Assembly (NCBI GenBank): GCA_032158125.1
Contig: JASKOT010000039.1
Span: forward strand, 62,001-126,000
DNA from: Papiliotrema nemorosa
Taxonomy: Eukaryota; Basidiomycota; Tremellomycetes; Tremellales; Rhynchogastremaceae
Direction of reading: 5' to 3'
DNA: 64,000 nt
Shown here: positions 33,252 through 43,593 of the stretch, one piece after another
How positions within the stretch are numbered: position 1 is the first letter of the stretch
How the letters are laid out: the number at the start of each line of letters is the position of its first letter
Notes under the pieces: generated by a model
What the model was told of the DNA's origin: nothing
Database searches by the model: none
Seen by the model: only the letters and a program-made list of their open reading frames with translations
Translations under genes and position numbers: made by a program

Positions 33252-35544
33252 CTATACAGTTCTCACTGCCGAAATGGCTGGGCCTCGATAATGTTTCCTC
33301 GCGTTGATAGCGTACCAGATAGCCGCAATGGCGAAGAATCCAGCGAATACCACACTGGCATAGTTCATCGATACTGGCGTGACTGGGATTGCTGTCGCTA
33401 TTCAATCAGCCCGAGATTCTTATCTCTTGCGTGAAACGTACGCATGCAGAAGAGAGCAATGGAAAAGGTGATCCAGACTACGGTGATACCGTTCTGAGGA
33501 CGTTAGCACCACGATCATACAGATATGACAGGGATCGACTTACAATGATGAATCCAAACTTGCCCAGACTGTAGCTTGCATCCGCTACCATCTTTCGTTT
33601 TCGAAGCATAGAGCACAGAACGGGATAGGCGTAAGAGCAACCCAGGCAGATTGTAGCGACTGCACGTCAGCTCAAACCCACTCGCTGGGTTTCGCATACG
33701 CACCACCCGTGAACGCGTTAAAAGCGGCACTGGACCCGAGGTAGATCAAACCAAGCAGAGCACAAACGACAGTAGACAGCGCGAGGGAGTTGATGGGAAG
33801 TTCGAAGCGAGGATTGACAATCTTCCACCATTGTGATCCTGGGATTCCACCATCTCGCGAGAAAGCCCAGGTGCATCGAGAAGCCGCGGTGAGTGAACCG
33901 ATAGCTGCGAATGCCCAAATACCGAGGACTAGAAATCAGCACTGCTGACGAAAACAGCGTGCTCGGCTTACTGAGGAAGAGAAGACCAAGAGCCGCTCCA
34001 GGACTGCCAGTGACTGTCTTGTACAACAGCGGCATGGGTTGTAGAGACGCAACACTCAGAAGAGGTTGAATGTCGGGCAGAACGAATAGGATAGGTAGCT
34101 ACCCTTAGCTTGACCGAGGAGAGGAAGTGGAACGTACAAGGTATACCACACCGGTGATGAAAGCAGCGACGCAACTGAGGACTGGGCACATCAGCATGTT
34201 GTCGTGGCCTACCGCCTTGCAGCGAGGATGAAACTCACACATCGCCCTAGGAACCTCTCGTGCTGGTTCCCTGACCTCTTCACACAGCGCAGCGACCATT
34301 CCGTATCTAGATATGAGTCTCAGAGCGCGAGTGTGGGACACTACTTACCCGGTCAATGTGTAGGCGGCTTGCAACAACCCAACGAACCATGCCCATGCTC
34401 CTGGCCAGCCAGATGGCGAGGCGTCAAACTGTAGATGAGCAACTGCCGATACCACGGTGTGGGAGTTACTCACATGCGAAAAGGCAAATTTGGCCGAGTT
34501 ACGGTCGTCTGCCATCGCGAGCAAGACGACAATGATCTATGCCTCAGCGACTCCCTATTCGTCTCTCCAGTGTGCGCGCAAACTCACACTACCCGTCAGC
34601 GTCATACATGCAAGGTAGACGGGTGCACTCACATGACAACAGATGCAGCGGTCCAATACAGACAGACGGTGTTCAGTCCGTCCAGGTGACTACGCGTCAG
34701 CCCTTGCAATACACAACGACACAAGACATACCGGTTGAAGAAGAGGTTGATCAGGAAAGCGCCAATCAAGGCAGCCCAATATACCAATACCGTCTGCCAT
34801 GCTGTAGGCACATAGTCCTCGTGATACAAAGTCGCGGCGGCCAGGATAAGCTGCGCGCCTCCAAAGTTGATCGAAGCTGTCACTCTGCCGTATTAGATCG
34901 ATAGCATTGGCTATTGGATGGTGTTGTAGGAGTAGCTTGTTGAATGGGTGAGCGTGACTCACGTCCAGTTTCCGACTGTTCCGAGCCATCCCGTGAGATA
35001 CGACGACAAGGCGCTGTACTTTGGAGTCGACAACATGGCGGCCCAATCTGCACGAGGTCAGTCCAGTTACATCGTGGTTCCCATTCAACTCACAGTACAC
35101 TCCTCCCGAAGTGGGGTAGACAGAACAACTACACATCAATCTTCAACCCCTGAGCTCGATCACACGACTCACATTTCTGCCAAACTGGCTGACACGCAAA
35201 GAGTTACGAGCGATACGAAGATCCACTGCATCGTCAACACCCTTACAACGGCACGGCATCACACTCACGCCATACAGTATAGTGACTGGTCCTCCATCCG
35301 TCAAAGCAATGTTGAGCGTCGTCGACGTTCCGAAAGGAACAGCCATGATAGCGAAACTCAATCCGAGAATGCTGATCATTCCCAAATTCCTCTGCAACTC
35401 CTGCTTATAACCCATCTCCTCCAAACGGGCATTGGGATCGACCAACGCCTGCTCACCGACTCCATGGACGTGCTTGTCGGAAGTGGTAGGCATCGGCATG
35501 ACTTTTTCGCTTGGGCTGCTGGGTTTTTCGACGAATTGTGACAT
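33252..35544 (-). CDS. APC-superfamily amino acid/amine permease (UGA4/HNM1 type)
   Basis: Sixteen exons: 35269-35544, 35173-35225, 35094-35128, 34963-35047, 34732-34884, 34633-34689, 34588 (one base), 34474-34536, 34349-34428, 34239-34306, 34138-34181, 33972-34098, 33704-33928, 33544-33659, 33442-33493 and 33252-33397; 526 residues. A cytosolic tail leads to about 12 hydrophobic spans. Family landmarks are LQRNLGMISILGLSFA, AEICSVYPTSGGVYYWAA, FVGLLQAAYTLTGYGMVAAL, CEEVREPAREVPRAM, TWAFSRDGGIPGS and NYASVVFAGFFAIAAIWY. This is the ACT/bacterial-like APC group that imports GABA, choline, polyamines or amino acids at the plasma membrane. The single-base exon is required for frame between VV and IIVVLLAMA. 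It is transcribed in the same direction as the ligase and dehydrogenase genes. Confidence 0.88.
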
Positions 35545-36198
35545 GTTAAATGCGAGTGTCTCGGGTCCAACACTCGAGAGAAGTGAAATTCGGGTTCGCG
35601 CAACGGACGGAGTGATTTGTCTATGTATATGTATATGTTTAGTCACTATCGCAAGTCGGGATAAGGGGTCAGGACGAATGCATGCAAGGGTTGGGAAAGA
35701 CGACGGGACTTCCAACGGTATACCCCAGGTCCCGATAAGTCTGCAGCCAAGCGAGGGGGTGAGTAAGCTATGAGCCAATTGGGCTATCCCGCCTACAAGA
35801 GTGAGAGCAGTGGCTGAAGATCTGGATGGGATAAGAAGTACGTCAGTCTTGTGAGTCATTGCAATTGGGCCTCTCAGCTCATGCTCGTGTCGGAAAGCAG
35901 AGTCCGACTGGACAAGCTATTTTACGCTATTAGGCGAAGTGGTGGTCGGAGCAATATCCCGAGGGGAGATAAGGGCGGAATCGGGTTTTATCGAGCAGAT
36001 CCCAACGACGGCAGCAAGTCGTATGTCCAGACCGTCGGGACTGAGCGCAACGAGGAACATGTATACAGGTGGCCGTCGGATCCAGAAAGGTGGGACACTG
36101 CAGAACTGATACTGGAGAATGATTGCATGTCCTGGTACAAGTACAAAGTGGTCAAGGTCGATCCCATTTTACGACTATATCTACTGCCTAGAAATCTA
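35545..36198 (-). promoter_or_regulatory. Promoter region of the APC permease
   Basis: This 654-base gap lies upstream of the permease ATG and downstream of the dehydrogenase stop. It contains several CGG triplets but not the CGGACCG heptamer. No gene is seen. Confidence 0.4.
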
Positions 36199-37379
36199 CT
36201 ACACCAATGACTTTGCGTAACCTTGGGGACCAGTCGTAGGAGCTCCCTCAGACGTCTAGCCTTCAGCAAGAATCGTGAACGGACCTCTAAAAGACTCACA
36301 ACGTAACATTTTGTCAATCCTCCATCGACCAGGAAGTCTGACCCGTTCACGAAGGATGAGTCGTCTGAAGCCACTAAGATGATTAGTAAAGCACTCCCGC
36401 CGAGTCTGCTCTGGCTGCTCACGGAACACCACTGCGAGGGCCTGCTCGATAGCCTCGCCAAATCTGCCCATGGGGCTGTGTACCAATCGCCTGTTGAGCT
36501 TCTCCGGGGTGTTCAAAAAGTCCATGAGGAGCGGAGTTTGCAATGGACCCCTTGGGGATCAGCTTCCAAGCAGGAAATGTGTGGTCTGTAAGCTTACGGG
36601 CAGAGTGCATTGAACCTGATGCCTTCTCGTGCGTGGACCATGGCCAGTTCTCTCGTCATTGCCAATACTGCTCCCTTCGAAGCGGTATCTGTGGATCAAC
36701 TCAGACCCAACGAGGGCGCAGTGCAACTTACAAGCGATTTGAGGGGTAGCAGCCCCGACTACAGCGACCATAGATGCAGTGTTGATGATCGATCCACCGA
36801 TGCCCAAGCCTTTGCTGGGGTCGGCTTTGTTCTGCAAACGTTATCACACAGTCCGCTGCTGAGAAGGTAACGCACCTTTCGCATAGCTGCAATACCGTGT
36901 TTGCATCCGTACCAGACCCCTTTGACATTGATAGACTGTGTCAAGTCCCAGATAGATTCCTCGGTCTCGTCCGCACCTCCATCCTTGCCGTGCATGATTC
37001 CTGCGTTGTTGAACTATTTCGTCAGCACGGTCAAGCGACGAGAACTGCTCTACGTACCAACACGTCCAGTCGACCCCACTTGGACACCGCAGAGTCAATC
37101 AACGCTTTGACCTGGTCTTCTTTCGACACATCGCACTTGAAGCCAAATGCCTCTGAGGAAGGATATCTGGTAGAAATGGCTTGGGCCGCTTTGGTGATCA
37201 CTGGCTCGTTCAAGTCTGCAAGGACGACCTTGGCACCTTCAGCTGCGAATTGGATGGCCGTTTCAAGGCCAATCCCTCTGCCTGATTAGACGCATAGGAG
37301 GCTGTTTGAGAAAGTTAACTCACCCTCCTCCTCCGGTTACGATGCAGACTTTGTTGGACAGTCGAAGTCGAGCGGACAT
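36199..37379 (-). CDS. Short-chain dehydrogenase/reductase
   Basis: Eight exons (37324-37379, 37058-37277, 36876-37013, 36732-36831, 36598-36688, 36423-36550, 36300-36373, 36199-36255) give 287 residues, normal for classical SDRs. The cofactor motif TGGGGGIGLE fits TGxxxGxG, followed by VVLADLNE (an acidic residue suggesting NAD preference), CDVSKEDQV, NNAGIMH, SIINTASM, and the catalytic YTASKGAV (YxxxK). The C-terminus FVNGSDFLVDGGLTKCYV is also typical. The reaction is NAD(P)-dependent oxidation of an alcohol, or reduction of a carbonyl. Within the cluster it could process an aldehyde or hydroxy intermediate, but its substrate cannot be read from sequence. It shares a 395-base bidirectional promoter with the amidotransferase gene. 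Confidence 0.9.
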
Positions 37380-37774
37380 GTTGGTATATCTGTAGTGTGG
37401 ACTTGTGTGTGCTCTCCAAATGCTATCGAGGTGAAGTTCTTGAAAAAAGTAGACTGTGGCCACTTCTGCATGCTCGAAATATACTTGTATCACCGTGGAA
37501 ATATCGTCGGACCGGTCATAGAGCAAGAGAACCAACCCTCCAGGCTAAACTCGCGAAATCTCTCGAGTCGGGAGGCTGCCCCGCTCATCAGAGATAGGCG
37601 GTCGGGAGCAGAGGTTGAGTGTCTATCTTGAGTTTTTCCAGAGGGTACCGGACAACGCCTAATCTTTTTCAATGTTTGTACATGCTTGATGGTGTATCGG
37701 CCATATGGTCGGAGAATGCGTGGTGGTGCTGGATGATAAACGTCTGAACGGTTGACATCTCCACCACAGACGCC
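37380..37774. promoter_or_regulatory. Bidirectional promoter, SDR/GATase
   Basis: This 395-base region lies between divergent genes. It has CGGACCG at 37508-37514, shared with the ligase promoter and the DAO/permease promoter. Confidence 0.5.
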
Positions 37775-38826
37775 ATGACTTACAAGACCATCAAGATAGC
37801 TCTGCTGCTCTGCGACCACACGGTGAGTTTCGATTCAAGGACCCGCTGATCCCCAGGCCCCAGTCATTGACGAACTTGTTGGCGACTGTGAGTCTAAGCG
37901 ATGCCACTCATTCCGCAAGGCTCATTGATCCCAGACCCGATCATATTCGAACGATGGCTCGTCGGCGCACTGGAGACATACCCCGATGAGGCGATCCGAG
38001 CTGGGACCAATGTGCAGGTGGACGCATTTGACGTGGTGAACAAACTCGACTTCCCATCTCTTGACTCGCTGCGAGGGGCAAACGGATATGATGTGGTCAT
38101 GCTCTCCGGCTCGAGTCAGTCGGCCTCACGAGCGAGTTAGCCCGACTGATGGCAGAGCACACCGTACACGAGCTAGATCCCCCATTCATACCGAAATTGA
38201 TAGACTACATGAGGGATATCGCAACTCGTCGCGACTTGCAACACCTAAAGATCGTAGGGATCTGCTTTGGACATCAGATCATGGCGCATGCGATGGGTGG
38301 CACCTCGCAGCGGGGTGATAAAGGCTGGGAGATGGGCGTCTATGGTGCGAAGGTGACTCGAGAGGGCCGAGACATGTTCCCCAACTTTGGTGATCATCGA
38401 CCGAGGGCGGACAAATTGGTGGGTCTCGTCATTCTGAGAGAGACTCGGCACTGACTCGACAGTATATCCAGCAGATGGTGAGCTGTGAAGAGGACGGCCG
38501 CTGACAGACAGCATCGCGATGTGGTTCCTGCACCTCCTCCGGGCTTCGTCACATGTCTGAAGACGGAAAAGTACCCAGTTCAAGCTATGGTCCAATACCA
38601 CCCAGACAGCAAAATACCGCACATCTTCACCATACAAGGCCATCCAGAATTTGTACCCGAGCTGGTACACGAGATGGTAGAGATCAGAGCTGCCGCTGGT
38701 ATCATAGATGAACAGACGGCTGTCGAGGCTAGGAGGCGAGTATGGGGCAAGGATAAGCGAGGTGGGGAAGGGCTGGGTTGTGTAGGATGGTCCGTCTGGA
38801 GGATGATCCTGTCAGGTCCACCATGA
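37775..38826 (+). CDS. Class I glutamine amidotransferase-like hydrolase
   Basis: Six exons (37775-37822, 37857-37887, 37935-38114, 38156-38418, 38463-38477, 38512-38826) give 283 residues. It begins MTYKTIKIALLLCDH, continues VVMLSGS (oxyanion loop), and has the nucleophile elbow IVGICFGHQIMAHAMGG with the catalytic Cys, then MVQYHPDSK and IQGHPEF, which supplies the His/Glu pair. It is a stand-alone GATase1 domain, similar to small fungal proteins such as yeast YLR126C, not fused to a synthetase. Bacterial relatives include gamma-glutamyl hydrolases like PuuD, but those belong to the C26 branch; this one looks closer to the GMP-synthetase-type domain. A 15-nt exon encodes YIQQM. Inferred role: release of glutamate or ammonia from an amide. 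Confidence 0.85.
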
Positions 38827-39035
38827 TGCATCCTCAATGACAATTCCACGACGTTCAGCGTGTCTGAGCAATAGGCAGAGAGTCGAGCGAGATGTCTACA
38901 TGCATCGCAGCCAAGGGGACTGTCTGATTCTATGCGGGGGGGGAAAGCTGTCGGGTCGCTTACCTCCGAGCTGTTATCAAACCCCCCCTTGTTTTCCGTT
39001 GCTTCACTGTCACTTGCACCTCTTTATCGTCCACC

Positions 39036-41438
39036 ATGTCCCCTATACGAGAGCGATCCCCTTCAGCAGCATCCGTGCAGAACGCATCGACGCTTGGCAA
39101 TCCTGTCAACTTTCCCGCATGCCAGAATTGCAAGCAAAAGAAGAAACGGGTCCGTCGTCTTATCAAGTGGTGTTTCGTCTCGCTCATTACAGTGCGACCG
39201 CGTCCGACCTGTTTGTTCTTATTGTACGAGGACGGGACATGCTTGCGACTATGAAAGGCCACCTTCCGAGAATGGTACAAAGAGGTAGGTAATGCTGGTG
39301 AAACTGATGCTGATCATCAGCTCGCACTTGATGGAGCAGATTATGGCTCAAAAGATGGAAATAGCCAGATTACAGAAACAGGTCGACCACTTGTCGCAGC
39401 AACAACACCAGACTCTTGCACAACAATACCAGCAAGCTCTTCCCATCCGAACGCCCTTGCCAATCCCTGGACATCCCACACCTCTTATATCGCCTTCTCC
39501 CTTGCACTCCGCTCGCAGCCCGTCATACTCCTCTCCATTTACCCCTACCAATGCCGAGAGGATCGTCATTCAGCTCGTGAATGCTGAGATTGATCTCGGT
39601 AATGCGGCCCAGTCGCTCGTAGGGAGTGTGGCGCAACAGCTGGCCATACCTTGGAAAGAGATTGTTGACCAGACGAGCGGTCCAAGATTGCTACATGCTC
39701 CAAACCCACCGACACTGGCCTCGTTGCCGTCAAAGGACATGGCGGAAATGATGGTAGATCGGTTCTTCAACTACACAGACTCATTTCAACCTCTACTTGA
39801 TCCAGAATGGGTCCGAGATGGGTGAGTCTTGGTTTACAAGGAGGATGGATGGACAGCTGATTCGGCAGAATGGATCGCCTTTATCCTTCCAATCCTGAGA
39901 TCCCCTCGCTTCTCGCCAGTCCGCCCACGTCACCCAATCTAGAGGTCTTTTGGATGTTTATGATCTTTGCAATTGGGTATAATCTGCTGCCATGCAGTAC
40001 AACAGACGGGAACTGCGATGGAGGGGAGCTCAGGAGATGCGCTACAGCCCACTTCATCAGTGCTCTGAGGGGAGACGATATTGTTTGTCTAACATTTGCG
40101 CGGTAGGTAACACACGCTCATCATCAGACATGTCTCACTGGTATTGCACTGTATTGTGCGCTTTCAATGACCGATCCATCGTTTATGGACCCCTACCAAA
40201 CGGTACAATTCGCTGCAAAGCTGTCGGTTGAACTTGGCTTTCACAAGGATGATCCGTCGCTATCCCTCGCAGATCGTTCGCGGAGGCAAAGGGTGTTTTA
40301 CAGTATCTTTGGGATGGACCGTGATAGTGAATCTGTTCGCCGATGGTCATGCTGATCACCAGTTTCATTCGCCCTTGGACGACCTACCGCGATACCTGAA
40401 CATCTCATCGAGAACCCTTTACCCCAAACCGTCCCGGATCTCCCGACTATCCACACAGCCTACATGTCATCTCTCGAGCTGTTCCACCATGTGATCCTCC
40501 TCCGCCATCTGCAAGGTATCGTCCTATCCGATGTCTACCTTTCACCCCGACCAGGGGAAGACCCTGAAGACGCGTCGAGTAGGATCCGAAATGAGATTGA
40601 TACATGGTTTGAGAATCTCCCTCGTAAAGGCGAAGGGTATTCTGCTCGACCTCATCCATACCTCGAAGTCAACTACCATCTTCTCCTCACCCGCCTGTAC
40701 AGCCCATCTCCGCTCATCCGGCAGACGAACCCAGGTCGAATGAGCACTTTGCGCGAATCAGCATACCGAGTGATCGAAATGTACGGGTCTGTACAGGATG
40801 AACACCGAGTGCAGAGGAATCACATCACCTTGTCCCATCTCGCTTCGGCATGTACAGCTCTGGTATATACCATCTCGGAGCGAGAATGTGTACCGGCAAA
40901 TTTCAAGCTGGTCTCTTGGCGAAGACAAGCTGTGTCTCAATTGGAGTCTGCGGAAAATCTCTTCGCGCAATTCTGCTCCCAGTCGGTCCATTCGGAAATA
41001 TACAGCAACGCATTTACAAAACTCACCTCGAGTCTCAAAGCGAAATTGTTGGATCGTCCTCCTGAAGTAGTCCGACCTCGGTGGGCATCAAGGACAAGCG
41101 GAACCGATGCGACTACTCTTCCTGGAAGCTCACAAACGTCAATCTCGCCTCAAACACCTTTGATACACGGGTTGGAAACCCAATTTCACGGTGCGATCCT
41201 CTCGACAGCGACAAACGGATCGATGACTCTCAATCAAGTAAGAGATCAACCGACTCCTTTCCAATGGGATGCATGGCTCGCGCAGACCCCTCCGACTTCA
41301 TCGGTCCTGGTTGGCACACAATTGCCATCACAGGGTACGAACGTGGTCGCGGCTGGGAACGGGAATGGGAACACACCCGGTGGCAGTGGGATGACGCCTT
41401 TCCTAACAGACTTTGGCTTGCGCAATTTCGCGACTTGA
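39036..41438 (+). CDS. Zn2Cys6 transcription factor
   Basis: Six exons (39036-39149, 39193-39284, 39321-39821, 39869-40082, 40128-40326, 40363-41438) give 731 residues. The binuclear zinc cluster ACQNCKQKKKRCDRVRPVC continues with SYCTRTGHAC, giving six cysteines. A coiled coil follows (EQIMAQKMEIARLQKQVDHL), the usual dimerisation element. The middle has the fungal-specific factor domain (MVDRFFNYTDSFQPLLD, VFWMFMIFAIGYNLL, FAAKLSVELGFH, GMDRDISFALGRP). The intron donors GTTTGT at 40083 and GTGAAT at 40327 were chosen because they keep this domain in frame. It sits in the middle of the cluster, 209 bases behind the GATase gene, and is the obvious candidate for its pathway-specific regulator. 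Confidence 0.9.
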
Positions 41439-41567
41439 CGTGAAGGAGAAATGAGACTCGCAACGTTCACGACTCTAAACTTGATGAAAAGTAGTTCTAG
41501 CACCGTCTCAGCGGCTGTATAAGGAAGAACGCAAGAGCATGTATTGTTCGCTGTTCGAAGCGATCAT

Positions 41568-42968
41568 TCACAGTTTCGCCAATACTTCTCCACTCTTTGC
41601 GCGAGATCTAGTCTTATACTTTCTCGCTAGATCAAGCACCTCTTCGGCTGCGCCTAGGCTGGAGATGAAGCTGAAGGGTATCAGCTAGGATGTGGGCGCA
41701 AGACGGTGAACACTCACCCCACTCCACCAAAGCCATAGGCATGTATGACACCGACTACATCTCCACCTTTCTTTGCTTGATTCACACTCCCAACATTCCA
41801 CGCGTTTGGTAATATTCTGTTCTCTAATTCTATCCGCGCTCCGCCTTCTCTCGAGGGTCTCAGTCCGACGTTGATCGACACCACTTCGATATCCCTCCAC
41901 GATTTACCGCCATTGTTGACCAGATTCGGTTCAAGCGTGTAGCATTCTTGCAAAATCTTCTCGGCAATTTTCCGGTCCGGTAGCGTACTGTAATTGTAGC
42001 GATCATATGTCCCGCCTAGGATGACATGTCCCTCTGGACCTGGTCGAGGGATGATATATGCCGATGTCGTGGGAGCTTTCGTCAGTATTTGACAGCGTTC
42101 CCATCCATGGCTGACTGTACGCACCAATTGCCTTGCCTTCGTCTGCCAGTGTTTTCGCCAATATTTGGTCAAACTGATTCGACCGCATGATACTGGTCCT
42201 TGCTTTCGGAGCTCTCACAAGGACAGTCTGGCCTCTTACGGGATACACATCGTGGTCCTCGACGCCAATTAGCGATTGAGCCCCAAGTCCCGTCGCATTG
42301 ACTACGAGATCTACCGGGCCGATCTGAGGGATGTTGTACGCTTCATCGAGACTCGACACGCGGTATCGGATGGTGGGAATCCCCCTTGCTCTTGCTACAG
42401 AGCCAAGATGAGCGGTATACTTGGGCGCGTTGAGTACGTATGATGTGTACTTGTGGCCGTGGACATAGTCACCGGGAAGCGATTCGGTGGGAGAACGAAT
42501 CACCTCTCTGAACTGTCATATCAGACTCGGCGTTCGTAATCACCCCTTGTCATTTGTGGATTGACAGATACCTACATCACCGGTGATCCCATGCCAAGGT
42601 ATGTTCTCCAGCCCTAATGGACCCTGATAAACATCCACAAAGGGTATACGCTCGCATAAATCCGGATGGTCTTGCGCGAGTTTCCCGAGACGGTGCAAAG
42701 TCTTCATGTCCCATTGAAGGGATCGCGAAGAAGGGTCAGTCTCCAAAGGATGCCATATACAGCCCTTGCATCAGAAATACCCTTCATCGTGCGATATACA
42801 ACTCACAGCCCAGGGCGAAGCCCAGCCGGTCGAGGTGGTATCCTCCGGCAGGTCTTTCGCGATGATGGCCACTTTGAACCCTGCAGAGTCGAGCTCGAGG
42901 GCACAGGATAGCCCAATGACGCCTGAGCCAAGGACCACGACATCGTACTTGTGCTTTGCAGAGAGCAT
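41568..42968 (-). CDS. DAO1: D-amino-acid oxidase, peroxisomal
   Basis: Five exons (42807-42968, 42576-42764, 42125-42512, 41718-42075, 41568-41670) give 399 residues. The FAD-binding start is [19 protein letters not shown], then [44 protein letters not shown]. The end contains [11 protein letters not shown] followed by FISSLGAA, which fits the D-amino-acid oxidase signature exactly. The protein ends in AKL, a type 1 peroxisomal targeting signal. It would oxidise a D-amino acid (or D-aspartate) to the 2-oxo acid with release of ammonia and hydrogen peroxide in peroxisomes. It is divergent from an amino-acid permease and next to a Zn2Cys6 gene. Whether it prefers neutral or acidic D-amino acids cannot be told here. 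Confidence 0.92.
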
Positions 42969-43593
42969 GTTTGCGTGGTTGAGATACAGCAAGGCGGGAT
43001 GGATGATGAATATACGCGACAACGTCTTGATACAGGCCGATGCAGTGGCCAATGAGGATCGAGCCCAAGCAGATAGTGAATCCGTTCACGGTCGGACACC
43101 TGTACTCCGTCCTATCTTGGCATGTGGTCACACTCCCGATCGACCGACTCGAGCTTCCATATTAAAGCTTGGTCTTCTGACGTTGTGTGCCTAGGAAGCC
43201 CAGAGGTCGGATTGGAGGACCGCCCCGGCGTATTGCCCGGGGCGCAATGAGGAAGTCGACCTGATGGAATTCAAAGTCGGCGCATACTCTAATCAGTCGC
43301 AAAGGTTGCCGACGCTTAGGCGCTATAGGACAACGACCCGATGGCGCACGCCCTGCATGTCGCTATCGTCACACTTAGAAGAAGAGATAAGGAGAGCGGA
43401 TTGAGGCCGACGCTCATGTCCTGTCGCCTGTTGGAAGTGCCGGAAATCCCCCGGACCGACCGGTGGTAACACTACATATAATGCATGCTGTAAATGTCTA
43501 CTGAGCGGCACCTACCCTCCCTCCCTTCTCGGTCCCTGAGATTGGTTGAAACGACTCCCCTTCACCAAGTCACCTCGAGAACAGCCATACATC
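42969..43593. promoter_or_regulatory. Bidirectional promoter, DAO/amino-acid permease
   Basis: This 625-base region separates divergent genes. It contains the inverted repeat at 43221-43244, CGGACCG at 43452-43458 (within CCGGACCGACCGG), and a CATATAATG element near 43475 that may be the permease TATA box. Confidence 0.55.
43221..43244. promoter_or_regulatory. Inverted repeat with CGG-N8-CCG, Zn2Cys6 operator candidate
   Basis: CGCCCCGG and CCGGGGCG form perfect 8-bp arms with an 8-base spacer. The embedded CGG and CCG triplets are inverted with N8 spacing, the layout bound by many Zn2Cys6 dimers. Binding by the factor at 39036-41438 is inference. Confidence 0.45.
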
